26,892 nt of DNA from Promethearchaeota archaeon (GCA_019057975.1 JAHLWJ010000019.1:1-26892); one strand, 5' to 3'; positions 16,758 through 25,674 are shown, counted from the stretch's first letter. The notes: generated from the sequence alone by a model not told the origin. A program made the numbers and translations.

Positions 16758-17351
16758 CTATTTAGTTAAGATAACTACAGTTTCCGAAAGATTCTGAAAA
16801 ACTCTTACTCTTTTTTTAGGATCTCCTGAATTTTTAAGTACCCCTATGATAAAATCTAAAATCAGAAAAGGAGAGCCTTTAAAGATGTTATTAATCGCAT
16901 AGTTGCTAGAAGTTGCTTGTCCCAGAGTTTTCTCATCCACGGTTCTAATATTCAATGCCATTTTCCCTACTGTTTGACCATTATTATATGTTTCTAATCC
17001 CCAATGATATAAAAATCCGAGGATCCAATCAAAAGGAAAAGTAAACCACCATGCCCGAATAGGATCAAAAAAATTAATGCCATACCAGGGATTAATAAAT
17101 ATCCATGTAAAGGTAGAACCAATCAAACCAATTATTATTGAGTCAAATATGATTGCAATTATCCTTTTCAAAAGATTAGCATATATAACGGTCTCTGGGG
17201 CAATTTTAGGTTTTTGAGGTGATTCAGATACAACGGTTGGGGTTGTTTCAGCAGTTTCTCTTTTTTCTCTTAAGTCTGCTCCACAAGCATCACAAAAAGA
17301 CGCATCTGGTTCTAATTTTTTTCCACATTTAGGACAAAACTTTAATGCCAT
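16758..17351 (-). CDS. Zinc-ribbon plus RDD-family membrane protein
   Basis: 197 aa. The N-terminus is a rubredoxin-like zinc ribbon with C6-P-K-C9 and C20-D-A-C23. A T/P-rich linker leads to an RDD domain: K-R-I-I-A-I-I-F-D-S-I-I-I-G (the Arg and Asp of the family name), further hydrophobic helices, and the typical G-Q-T-V-G-K-M-A-L-N-I-R-T-V near 128-141. RDD proteins are small integral membrane proteins of mostly unknown role, some linked to ion transport. The ribbon would be cytoplasmic. A GGTG lies 8 nt before the ATG. It is upstream of the 70-aa ORF on the same strand. Confidence 0.85.
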   Translation of the reverse strand: MALKFCPKCGKKLEPDASFCDACGADLREKRETAETTPTVVSESPQKPKIAPETVIYANLLKRIIAIIFDSIIIGLIGSTFTWIFINPWYGINFFDPIRAWWFTFPFDWILGFLYHWGLETYNNGQTVGKMALNIRTVDEKTLGQATSSNYAINNIFKGSPFLILDFIIGVLKNSGDPKKRVRVFQNLSETVVILTK

Positions 17352-17500
17352 TTTCAGTACACCAAATTTTTACTATAATATGTAATTTATCTTTTAAGAA
17401 TTTTAAATTTATAATTTATTATAAGGCTTTTATAGTCCATTTTTAAAACAAATAATTTAAAAAGAAATTCTTTAAGAGGAGTATATTTTAATTCAAATTA

Positions 17501-18643
17501 TTATATATATAGTTGAAATCCTTTTTCTATTAGTTCTCTTGTTTCGTTAAAATCAGAGACATTTATTAATTTGTTTAGATCTTGAATTTCAAGTAATTCA
17601 TCTTTATACTTATTCTTAAATTCAAGAGCAAATTTCTCCATTAGCTTTTGTAATATGGCATTTTTTCTATTGGTAATTAGAACAACGGCAAATCCAAAAT
17701 CGTCATAATTTACAATAATATCTGTGTTTTTAGTTTGAAGAACATCAATTTGATTTCTTTTGTCTACAAATTCGGATAAAATATGGTTAATCCCAATAAG
17801 AATATTTCCCCAAATTGCTGCATCCAATTCATTTGGAGATTTACTAAATTTGTAAGAATATAGTAATATCCCTGATTTATGATATATATTAAGATAATAT
17901 ATCTTATTTGTCAGTCCTAAGAACATTTCAGGTTTTTTTAGCAGCATTACACAGAAACCGAAAATTATGATCCATAGTGAAATTATGTGTAATTCTCTAA
18001 AAATTGGAAATTTAAAGAAAATATAAAATATATACATTAAAATTGGAATTGGGAAAAATATCGTATTTCTTATCAAATCTTTTGTTAATTTTCGATCCCT
18101 AGCTTTATTATGAATTAGAAACGAGATAATGAAATAATAAATTACATTTGAACCTTGAAAAATAGAAAGTAATAACCCAGTAATGATATTATAATTATAA
18201 TTTATCTGAGATGGATCTATTATAAAGAAAGGGGGAGGATCTGAGATGTCAATACTCATCTTAATGGAATCTGGAAGAATTAAAGCTCCAATTAATACTC
18301 CGAATAAAGTTATAAGAAATAAAAAGAGAAAATCTGGAACTCTCTTATATTGATTTAAAAAGGTAAAAATCAATGTATTTAGCAATAAACTGATAGACCC
18401 AGAAAAAATCGAGAGTTTCCATAAAACAATGTTAATTGTCTCGGAAAAAAATATTGTAATTGAAGATATATAAAGTGATGAATAAATTATAATTGCATTA
18501 AATATTGTTAAGAAATTCAAGAAAGCCATCAATTTTATTCCATAGTTTTCATGATAATGAAATATGTGAATTAGGGTAAAAACAGACACGCAAAAAATGA
18601 AAAAATACCCCACTCCTAATACAACAAGAAGAACAATGTACAT
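17501..18643 (-). CDS. 7TM protein with cytoplasmic longin/Roadblock-like C-terminal domain (copy A)
   Basis: 380 aa. Seven hydrophobic segments lie near 3-25, 37-58, 72-96, 104-123, 153-177, 194-211 and 219-235, with a longer outer loop (about 124-150) before the fifth. This gives N-out/C-in topology, reminiscent of the 7TM sensor region of some histidine kinases. Residues about 248-380 form a soluble domain starting Y-H-K-S-G-I-L-L-Y-S and containing I-L-I-G-I-N-H-I-L. Its strand/helix pattern suggests a longin or Roadblock fold. It is paralogous to the gene at 18849-19952, best conserved in the tail. No kinase or output enzyme motif is present. A membrane sensor that docks small GTPases is an inference. 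Confidence 0.65.
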   Translation of the reverse strand: MYIVLLVVLGVGYFFIFCVSVFTLIHIFHYHENYGIKLMAFLNFLTIFNAIIIYSSLYISSITIFFSETINIVLWKLSIFSGSISLLLNTLIFTFLNQYKRVPDFLFLFLITLFGVLIGALILPDSIKMSIDISDPPPFFIIDPSQINYNYNIITGLLLSIFQGSNVIYYFIISFLIHNKARDRKLTKDLIRNTIFFPIPILMYIFYIFFKFPIFRELHIISLWIIIFGFCVMLLKKPEMFLGLTNKIYYLNIYHKSGILLYSYKFSKSPNELDAAIWGNILIGINHILSEFVDKRNQIDVLQTKNTDIIVNYDDFGFAVVLITNRKNAILQKLMEKFALEFKNKYKDELLEIQDLNKLINVSDFNETRELIEKGFQLYI

Positions 18644-18848
18644 GATTTAATCTAACATAGAAAAATATATTTTATCTATATACTTTGATTTACTTTATGA
18701 CTTCTTCAAAATTGAAATTTCAAATTAATAGTTTAGTGAATATAATAGAACATAAGTTCATAATTAAGATTTTTTCTTATTTTAGTTAAATATTAAGGTA
18801 CTTTTTAAAGTAAAATCCAAAACAAATTCTTAAAGATATCGATGAACC

Positions 18849-19952
18849 TTATTGTGTTATTATATAAGGGTCAAAAAATTCTGCGATTAATTCTTTAGCG
18901 TTCCCAAACTCTGAAACATCTATTAGCCCTTTCATATTTTTCAATTTTTCTCCATTCAAATTAGAAAATTTCAGCATAAAATTTCTTACTGCTTTATCTA
19001 TGAAAGTATTTTTGTGATTCATCGTTAAGAGAATTGCATAATTATGGGTATTATCATACTCAAAAACTAAATCTCTATCCTTCATTTTAATAAGATTTAA
19101 TTGATCCTTTCTATCAATAAAATTTGCTAAAATGTGATTAATACCGATAAGTATTGACCCTTTTAACAGAGAATCGTCGGTTTCCTTTCCTGTTTCAAAA
19201 TTAAATGAATATAAGAGAATACCACTCTTATGGAATATAATGAAATCAAAAACTCTATTCGTAAGTTCAATAAATAAAGTTGGTTTTTTGAATATGGTAT
19301 AAGAAGCAAAAATTGCGCCTATCAGATAAATTATGTAATACATATTTCTAAAAACAATATTTTGAGTAATAAGATGTAGTGTGTATAACAATATTATCAA
19401 AGAAAAATGAAAAGTAAGTAAACCTAGATTTCGACCCGATTTAATGTCTCGGAAGTTGGAAAGATTGTTAATTAAATTAAACCACATAAAAGAAAATACA
19501 CCCATGTTATAAATTATAAGAATTATTAACAATATCAGATTGTTAAATTCATAATAATAATAATCACCACTTGCTTGAAAAATATCAATCGAATTTGAAA
19601 GAATTGTTAAACTTACAATAAGGCCACCTACAAACGCATAGATTATTGAAGGTATACTCGTAATTCTCTTAAACTTAATCATGAAAATTTGAATAAGACT
19701 TAACATACTAATGGAAGCAATCCAAATGATAACAGATAATTTCCAGAATAGCAGAGCTATAATTTCATTTAAATATATTTCTGTCGAGAGAGTGTATAGA
19801 GAAAAAAACACTATCCCAAAGAATAGGTATAAAAAAATATTTAAAATGGTGTTTATGGTAGTACCATAGTTTTCCCTATTTAGATAAACATAAATGATCC
19901 CTATTAAGGAAATACAAATGGATACTATTATTAGAATTATACTAAAAATCAC
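18849..19952 (-). CDS. 7TM protein with cytoplasmic longin/Roadblock-like C-terminal domain (copy B)
   Basis: 367 aa, GTG start with no SD. Its layout matches the downstream copy: seven hydrophobic segments near 3-24, 34-56, 66-92, 101-119, 138-160, 176-197 and 204-220, then a soluble tail from about 235. Shared blocks are E-N-Y-G before TM2, the W-K-L-S motif in TM3, F-x-x-P in the last loop, H-K-S-G-I-L-L-Y-S, I-L-I-G-I-N-H-I-L and a late I-D-V-S-E-F near the end. The TM regions have diverged more than the tail, which points to different signals and a shared output. The 205-bp gap to copy A suggests separate promoters. Confidence 0.65.
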   Translation of the reverse strand: MIFSIILIIVSICISLIGIIYVYLNRENYGTTINTILNIFLYLFFGIVFFSLYTLSTEIYLNEIIALLFWKLSVIIWIASISMLSLIQIFMIKFKRITSIPSIIYAFVGGLIVSLTILSNSIDIFQASGDYYYYEFNNLILLIILIIYNMGVFSFMWFNLINNLSNFRDIKSGRNLGLLTFHFSLIILLYTLHLITQNIVFRNMYYIIYLIGAIFASYTIFKKPTLFIELTNRVFDFIIFHKSGILLYSFNFETGKETDDSLLKGSILIGINHILANFIDRKDQLNLIKMKDRDLVFEYDNTHNYAILLTMNHKNTFIDKAVRNFMLKFSNLNGEKLKNMKGLIDVSEFGNAKELIAEFFDPYIITQ

Positions 19953-20171
19953 AGTAGTTTTTCATCTGAAATAATGAATTTCTTTAATTAAATAAAAGAT
20001 AATAGTTCAATATTATATAAATATGTTTTACATTGTATTTGTTTAATCTGCTCATTATTATTCAAATTTAATTTACAAAATGTAATTATTTAATCTATTA
20101 AATAGTAAATAAAAAAAAAGAAATAAACACAAACTTTATTTTAAGAAAAAGTAAATTCTGTCTATTTCCCA

Positions 20172-22070
20172 ATGAATGAATTTATTAAGTACTTGAAAAG
20201 AGAAGATTTAATTAAAAAACTCCTTGAAAATTATAAAGTTAAGCAGATTGTAGAGGAATATTTTAATAAATTCATTGAAAAATTCGAGGGAATTGAAGAA
20301 AAAAAAGCTTCAAAAAACGAACTGAATTTATTAAATTCAAATTTTAATTCATTAGGAAAATTTTATGAAAAAACTTTGCTTCAGAAAGATCGAAAGGTTT
20401 TAGGTGAATTTTATACACCAAAATCTATAGTGAGGTATATTTTAGATGCCATGGGTTATAAAGACAGCAACAATATTCAGACTAAAAAACTAATAGATAT
20501 AAGTTGTGGATCTGGGAGTTTTATTATTCTTGCTATTAGAGTTTTAATTAGTAGTTGTTTTAAAAGTTTCAATAGACATGATTTTTCTGAAATATTACCC
20601 GAGGAAGCTAGAAACATCGTCTTGAGAATAAAAGAGAATATTTATGGCATAGATGTAAATCCGCTTGCTTGTATTTTATGTCAAATTAATATACATTTTG
20701 AATTATTCAAGTTAATTGATAAAATTAAAGATAAGGATAAGAGCTATCATTTGCCAATGTTTAACATAATAAATTCTAACAGCTTAGCAAAAAATGATAC
20801 TGAGCAATATGATTACGTTGTTGGTAATCCACCTTATTTATTTATTAGAGATATTCCTAAGGATCAAAAACAAATCATTAAGAAAGGTAATTTTAATACA
20901 AACAATGGTCAATATGATTATTACCAAATTTTTATTGAACTTGGGATACGACTCCTAAGAAGTAAAGGTATACTTGGCTATATTGTTCCAGATTCTTTAT
21001 TAGCATTATCAAACCGCTCTATATTAAGAAAATATATCTATAACAACACAAAAATTAGAGAGATATATAATATTGGCCCGCAATTTGAGGATCCTATTGT
21101 GTCGAACATTATTCTTGTTTTAGAAAAAGAGTCTGATGTTCAAGAAAGAGAAAGGAACTCTATCAAAATTAAATTTTCAAATCAAGAACAAAGAGAAATT
21201 TCTCAGAATTCCCTGAAAGAATGGGATTATAAATTTCTAATTCATCTTAGTGATGAAGATATATACATTATTAACCATCTAAACAATAAATTTCCCAAAT
21301 TAAAAGATCTAATAAAAAAAGATGATTTCAAAATTTTATTGAGTAGAGGTATAGAATTAACCAAAAAAGGAGAGATTATTCTATGTGAGAATTGTAGAAG
21401 ATATTTCCCAATCCCTAAAAAGGTGCTGAATTGTCCAGAATGTAAAAATCCTCTAAAAGAAGAACAAATTGAAAAGATAATATTTAATTCAGTTCAAAAT
21501 GAGGACAAAGATAAGTTTAAATTATTTATAAATTCAATTAACCGTTATCAGGTAAAAAATTATAGCTTTATTAGAATTGACAAAAAGGGAATTAATTATA
21601 AAGATTTTAAAATCTATATAGACCGTATAATAATTAGACAATTAAGCCAAAATAATTTGATCTGCGCAACTTATGATAGAAATTTATCTTTAACGTCTCA
21701 ATCTTTCTATAATTTAAGGATTTGTCAATCCCCAATAATAGAATTTAATAATCTCTACTTACTTGGAATAATTAATTCTAAACTCTTATCTTATTATTTT
21801 ATAAAATTATTTGGCTCTTATAAAAAACTTTTTCCTAGGATCCTTATTGAAAAAATAAAGGATTTTCCTATTAAGGTTCCTGAGAATAACAATGAAAAGG
21901 AATTAGCATCTAAAATAATTGGGAAAGTTGAAATTTTGCTGGATCTAAATGAAAGTGAAGTTGAGAAATCCAACATCATCCAAAAAGAGATCGATAATCT
22001 AGTTTTTGAACTTTATGAAATCCCTGATGTATATCGGGAACCTATCTTAGAGTTAATAAACAATATATAA
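20172..22070 (+). CDS. N6-adenine DNA methyltransferase, Eco57I/TaqI-like, no linked nuclease
   Basis: 632 aa, ATG start, no SD. The pre-motif G-E-F-Y-T-P (78-83) and AdoMet motif D-I-S-C-G-S-G-S-F (109-117) are present, together with I-Y-G-I-D-V-N-P and the catalytic N-P-P-Y (219-222). This is the order of gamma-class N6-adenine methyltransferases. The C-terminal half is the target-recognition part, with a zinc ribbon C405/C408/C421/C424 embedded as in Eco57I-type enzymes. The ~75-residue N-terminus is helical and has no PD-(D/E)XK nuclease motif. No restriction gene or BREX component lies beside it. It stops immediately before the convergent GH4 gene. It is most likely an orphan methylase, or a remnant of a type IIG system. 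Confidence 0.85.
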   Translation: MNEFIKYLKREDLIKKLLENYKVKQIVEEYFNKFIEKFEGIEEKKASKNELNLLNSNFNSLGKFYEKTLLQKDRKVLGEFYTPKSIVRYILDAMGYKDSNNIQTKKLIDISCGSGSFIILAIRVLISSCFKSFNRHDFSEILPEEARNIVLRIKENIYGIDVNPLACILCQINIHFELFKLIDKIKDKDKSYHLPMFNIINSNSLAKNDTEQYDYVVGNPPYLFIRDIPKDQKQIIKKGNFNTNNGQYDYYQIFIELGIRLLRSKGILGYIVPDSLLALSNRSILRKYIYNNTKIREIYNIGPQFEDPIVSNIILVLEKESDVQERERNSIKIKFSNQEQREISQNSLKEWDYKFLIHLSDEDIYIINHLNNKFPKLKDLIKKDDFKILLSRGIELTKKGEIILCENCRRYFPIPKKVLNCPECKNPLKEEQIEKIIFNSVQNEDKDKFKLFINSINRYQVKNYSFIRIDKKGINYKDFKIYIDRIIIRQLSQNNLICATYDRNLSLTSQSFYNLRICQSPIIEFNNLYLLGIINSKLLSYYFIKLFGSYKKLFPRILIEKIKDFPIKVPENNNEKELASKIIGKVEILLDLNESEVEKSNIIQKEIDNLVFELYEIPDVYREPILELINNI

Positions 22071-23465
22071 TTAGAATTGTGGAATCCATTTTGCTTCCTT
22101 TTCAAACATTTCATCAACCATTTCTCGAATCTCTTGGGGAGAACAAAAACTAGCCGTATTAGGATCTAACATTACAGCGTGAAATATCTTCTCTTTATTT
22201 AATTCAAGTGCGCCTTCTACTGCTGCCTTTTGTACCATGATATTTGATAAACAAAGTGCTTGACATATTGTCGGCAATTCAATTCCCCCTTGAGGATGCA
22301 ATCCATGAGAATCTGCAAATACTGGTACTTCTACACAGCATCCTTTTGGTAGATTAGTTATTAAACTTCCTTTCTTATTAATAACATTCCCATTAAATTT
22401 GAATGGGCTATTCGTCTCCATAGCATTTATAATATGTGATGCATATTCAGTTGAAGGTTTGTTTTCTTCTCTTTTTATCTCTAACTTAGGTTTATTTAAC
22501 CTACGTTTAAATCTTTTTTCCATTGTTCCTTCCCAGCTAACACAATACTCATAGTAGGATTTATGTCTTAATTCTGAATATAGACCACCTATCCCACGAT
22601 ATTTATCTAATATATCCTTTCTTTTTCTATAATAAGGCAAATACTCACTTAAGTGTCCACTTGATTCTGTCATGAAGAAGCCACAAGCATTCATCATATC
22701 TGCTCGTAATTTAAGACGTTCTCTCAATTTTGAATTTTCCTTAATCATTTTCTTAAATTTTGGGTATGCATTTATCCAAGAAGAACATTGATCTTTTCTA
22801 TCCCAAATTTCTAAAAACCAAGCCATGTGATTGATCCCTGCGCAGAAGAACCTAAAATTCTCCCATTCCACACCAATAGCATGCCTTAATGTATTAGCTG
22901 TTGCATGAACCCCATGACAGAGTCCGATTGTGGAATCAGGTACCAAAGTATTACAATACCAGGTATTCATTGCCATAGGATTTGTATAATTTAAAAAAAG
23001 AGGTTTATCACTGTCTTTTCCAATATTATATCCTACATCTTGAATATCTTCCATAATTGATTTAAGAGCAGGCACAGTTCTAAGAAATCGAAATACACCT
23101 CCCGGCCCCAAAGTATCCCCTACAACTTGAGTTACACCATATTTTAATGGGATATCAAAATCATACTTCATGACATCTAACCATCCAACTTGGATAGCAT
23201 TAATAATATACTTAGCATCCTCAATTACTTTTTTTTGATTTGTAGTTTTTTCAATTTGTACATCTTTGAGATCTTGATAGTTATCTTCTATAATTTTGCT
23301 AATATATCTGAACATGATATCTAAACGCTTAGGATCAATATCTTCAAGGCAAATGAGTGTATCTTTTCTGAGTGCTGGAAATGTTAGGATATCAGTAAGC
23401 ACAGTTTCACCAAAAACTAAAGACCCCGCACCAATAAAGGAAATTTTTAAAATTTTAAACACCAA
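22071..23465 (-). CDS. GH4 family NAD+-dependent glycosidase (alpha-galactosidase/alpha-glucosidase type)
   Basis: 464 aa from TTG, or 463 from the following GTG. The N-terminal NAD loop is F-I-G-A-G-S at 10-15. Next come G-D-T-L-G-P-G-G near 116, N-P-M-A-M-N-T-W at 162-169, C-H-G-V at 183-186 and G-I-N-H-M-A-W-F at 210-217. In GH4 enzymes the Cys and the His residues bind Mn2+, and NAD+ oxidises C3 of the sugar before elimination of the aglycone. The motif set is closest to MelA-type alpha-galactosidases rather than the phospho-sugar-specific members, so an unphosphorylated alpha-glycoside is likely. No transporter is nearby. The gene is divergent from hisB with an 80-bp shared promoter region. 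Confidence 0.88.
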   Translation of the reverse strand: MVFKILKISFIGAGSLVFGETVLTDILTFPALRKDTLICLEDIDPKRLDIMFRYISKIIEDNYQDLKDVQIEKTTNQKKVIEDAKYIINAIQVGWLDVMKYDFDIPLKYGVTQVVGDTLGPGGVFRFLRTVPALKSIMEDIQDVGYNIGKDSDKPLFLNYTNPMAMNTWYCNTLVPDSTIGLCHGVHATANTLRHAIGVEWENFRFFCAGINHMAWFLEIWDRKDQCSSWINAYPKFKKMIKENSKLRERLKLRADMMNACGFFMTESSGHLSEYLPYYRKRKDILDKYRGIGGLYSELRHKSYYEYCVSWEGTMEKRFKRRLNKPKLEIKREENKPSTEYASHIINAMETNSPFKFNGNVINKKGSLITNLPKGCCVEVPVFADSHGLHPQGGIELPTICQALCLSNIMVQKAAVEGALELNKEKIFHAVMLDPNTASFCSPQEIREMVDEMFEKEAKWIPQF

Positions 23466-23477
23466 TAAAATTAAATT

Positions 23478-23504
23478 TTTTTAGGAAAAAAAATTTCCTA
23501 AAAA
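23478..23504. promoter_or_regulatory. Perfect inverted repeat in the GH4/hisB divergent promoter
   Basis: The arms TTTTTAGGAAA (23478-23488) and TTTCCTAAAAA (23494-23504) are fully complementary around AAAAA. The repeat sits midway between the GH4 start (23465) and hisB ATG (23546), so a single dimeric regulator could affect both. A simple AT-rich coincidence is possible. Confidence 0.45.
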
Positions 23505-23545
23505 TTATAATCTTTGCTTTAATATTATTCATTGGTGTTAAGTAT

Positions 23546-24118
23546 ATGGTACGAACTGCCAGAATTACAAGAAAAACAAGCGAAACTGAAATTACCGTTG
23601 AATTGAATTTAGACGGAAGAGGCAAATGTGAGATTGATACTGGTTTAAAATTTATGGATCATATGTTAAGATTACTTGCAACACACTCTAATAGTGATAT
23701 TAAAATAAAAGCTACTGGAGATTTAACTCATCATATTATTGAAGATATTGGGATTACATTAGGGGGATGTTTATTAAAAGCATTAGGTGATAAAAAAGGT
23801 ATAAATAGATATGGTTCTGCTTTAATTCCGATGGATGAGGCTCTTGCTAGATGTGTCTTAGATTTCAGTGGCCGTAAGGCATTAATTTTGGACTTAGATT
23901 TAAGGGAATGTGATATAGAGGATGTTGCTGTCGAGGATGTAGAACATTTCTTTAATTCTTTTGCAGAAAACGCTAAAATGAACCTTCACATTCATGTCCT
24001 TTATGGAGAGGATCAGCATCATAAAGTCGAGGCTGTTTTTAAAGCGCTCGCACTAGCTATTAAGGAAGCAAAAAAAATTATATCTGATGAGATCCCTTCA
24101 ACTAAAGGAATTTTGTGA
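23546..24118 (+). CDS. hisB: Imidazoleglycerol-phosphate dehydratase
   Basis: 190 aa, the standard monofunctional length, starting with ATG. It dehydrates imidazole glycerol phosphate to imidazole acetol phosphate, step 6 of histidine synthesis. The family motifs are R-K-T-S-E-T-E-I near 9-16, F-M-D-H-M-L near 36-41, the Mn-binding D-L-T-H-H-I-I-E-D near 59-67 and R-Y-G-S-A-L-I-P-M-D-E-A. The repeat-related second metal site is F-F-N-S-F-A-E and Y-G-E-D-Q-H-H-K. No other his genes are in the window, so the pathway is dispersed here. A GGTG lies about 9 nt upstream. Confidence 0.97.
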   Translation: MVRTARITRKTSETEITVELNLDGRGKCEIDTGLKFMDHMLRLLATHSNSDIKIKATGDLTHHIIEDIGITLGGCLLKALGDKKGINRYGSALIPMDEALARCVLDFSGRKALILDLDLRECDIEDVAVEDVEHFFNSFAENAKMNLHIHVLYGEDQHHKVEAVFKALALAIKEAKKIISDEIPSTKGIL

Positions 24119-24208
24119 TCTAATGTCTTCTCATGTATACTGTACTTACCAATTCATATAAAAAAATTAATAACCAAAACTTAAGTTTAAAGTTTAAACA
24201 CGTATCAA

Positions 24209-24373
24209 TTATCTTCTCTTTTTAGAACGATAGGTTTTCAAAATTCTGTCCCATTTTTCAGCAAGTTCAGGAAGCTCTGTTCGTTTAAAGAGTTTTACTG
24301 CTCGATCTAATATTTTGGCTATACTTTCTTCACATTTTACAATATCATCTTTTATGGAGGAATCACTTATCAT
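24209..24373 (-). CDS. Small hypothetical protein (54 aa)
   Basis: Minus-strand ATG at 24373 to TAA at 24209-24211. The protein begins M-I-S-D-S-S-I-K-D-D, continues as one or two amphipathic helices (I-A-K-I-L-D-R-A-V-K-L-F) and ends in a basic Y-R-S-K-K-R-R tail. No family is recognised. It lies alone between hisB and the Roadblock-GTPase, convergent with hisB and divergent from the GTPase. The regular helical pattern and charged ends support a real small gene, possibly one that binds nucleic acid. Confidence 0.55.
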   Translation of the reverse strand: MISDSSIKDDIVKCEESIAKILDRAVKLFKRTELPELAEKWDRILKTYRSKKRR

Positions 24374-24474
24374 AAATAATTAATGTCTGAAAATCAATTA
24401 AAAAATAATATGGTATGCTGATGTCTTCGGAAATATGACTGTAATATTATCCTAATACCTATATTTATATTACC

Positions 24475-24493
24475 TAAGGATATTATATCCTTA
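24475..24493. promoter_or_regulatory. 19-nt perfect palindrome, probable operator of the Roadblock-GTPase gene
   Basis: TAAGGATATTATATCCTTA is a perfect palindrome around a central T, lying 28 bp before the ATG at 24522. It overlaps the place where a TATA box would be for a near-leaderless mRNA. A bound dimer there would block TBP, which suggests repression or autoregulation. Confidence 0.5.
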
Positions 24494-24521
24494 AACTACT
24501 ATATTGTAAGTGTGATTGTTT

Positions 24522-25505
24522 ATGGAAAAACTTCCAAGGATGGGTCGGTTAACACAGATTCTAAAAAATTATTTTAATGAAGTTGAAGGTATTTTAGGTG
24601 TAGCTATATGTGATCGAGATGGACTTATTATTGCTTCAGAATTCAAGGAAGGAAATGAAGAAGAATCAGATTCAATTATAGGAGCAATTTCAGCTATACT
24701 TGATAATTATATAGACCGGATTAAAAGCGAGTTTGGGACCAAAGGGAGTTTTTTTAATATGACCACAACAGGAGATAAAAAGTTTGCTTTTTGCTCAGAA
24801 GGTCCACAATCTATTTTGACAACGGTTGCGGATCAATTCACAAGCGATAATGCATTAAAAGTATACTCAGCACATATAGCTGGAAAAATAGAATTAATTC
24901 TAGAGGGTAATGAAGAAGTTACTCCAGAGATCCCTGAGATTATAAAAGCATTGGCCAAAACGAGAGAAGGAGAACTCTCAAGAATGGCAGGAGAGTATTC
25001 ACATAAACTAATTTTGACCGGAGATTATCAGGTAGGGAAAACATCACTTATCAGAAGGTTTGTGGAAAATACATTTAAAAAAGAATATTTATCGACACTA
25101 GGAGTAGCTATTAGTAAAAAATCAATTAATTTAACAGACAAAATAAAGATGAACTTCATTATTTGGGACATTGGGAGTCAGAATTTCCAGATGGCACCTT
25201 ACAGAACAAAGTTCTATAATGGTGCTAATGCGGCATTAATAGTGATAGACAGATCTCGTCAAGATAATCTGAAGAGTGTTGAAAAATGGTATAATGATAT
25301 TAAAAGATCAATAGAAAAAAATATTCCCATAGTTATTGTCGGAAATAAATCGGATTTAATCGATCAGTTAGTAATAAGTGAAGATGATATCAAAGAAGTT
25401 GCTAAACAATTTGGTTTTCACTATATTATCACATCTGCTAAGACAGGTGAACATGTCAACGATACATTTTTATACATCGCTTACAGAGTAATTGAGACTC
25501 TTTAA
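24522..25505 (+). CDS. Roadblock/LC7-small GTPase fusion protein
   Basis: 327 aa from ATG 24522; a TTG two codons upstream (24516) is less likely. Residues about 8-128 form a Roadblock/LC7 domain with I-C-D-R-D-G-L-I-I-A, and 158-327 form a Ras/Rab-like GTPase. The P-loop is G-D-Y-Q-V-G-K-T-S (167-175), Thr of switch I is in S-T-L-G, G4 is N-K-S-D (275-278) and G5 is S-A-K (305-307). The switch II motif reads W-D-I-G-S-Q instead of W-D-T-A-G-Q, so the invariant Gly of DxxG is Ser. Roadblock proteins act as regulators of partners such as MglA and Rag GTPases, and fusion puts regulator and GTPase in one chain. Such fusions are typical of Asgard archaea. There is no lipidation Cys at the C-terminus. 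Confidence 0.9.
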   Translation: MEKLPRMGRLTQILKNYFNEVEGILGVAICDRDGLIIASEFKEGNEEESDSIIGAISAILDNYIDRIKSEFGTKGSFFNMTTTGDKKFAFCSEGPQSILTTVADQFTSDNALKVYSAHIAGKIELILEGNEEVTPEIPEIIKALAKTREGELSRMAGEYSHKLILTGDYQVGKTSLIRRFVENTFKKEYLSTLGVAISKKSINLTDKIKMNFIIWDIGSQNFQMAPYRTKFYNGANAALIVIDRSRQDNLKSVEKWYNDIKRSIEKNIPIVIVGNKSDLIDQLVISEDDIKEVAKQFGFHYIITSAKTGEHVNDTFLYIAYRVIETL

Positions 25506-25598
25506 TCTCAAAGATACAAACTTTTTTATGAATTTTCATTCTTTTAAATAATTGATAAATTAATCGAAATAAAATTAAAAAAATTCAAAATTATTAAA

Positions 25599-25605
25599 AG
25601 GAGGT
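25599..25605 (+). promoter_or_regulatory. Shine-Dalgarno AGGAGGT upstream of an ATA-started leader frame
   Basis: AGGAGGT is a near-complete SD. Aligned to the anti-SD, it places ATA at 25615 about 7 nt downstream. That ATA is in frame with the gene at 25675 but reaches TGA at 25654 after 13 codons. Relative to the ATG at 25675 the SD is 69 nt away and could not serve it directly. Confidence 0.45.
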
Positions 25606-25674
25606 TAAAAAAAGATAGTAATTAAGGTAGATTGGCACGATGTGCTCACAACTTGAAACGCTGCTGGATATGTC

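Noticed and set aside
20172..23465. Complete restriction-modification or BREX defence island
   Set aside because: Only the methyltransferase is present; the neighbours are a GH4 glycosidase and 7TM proteins.
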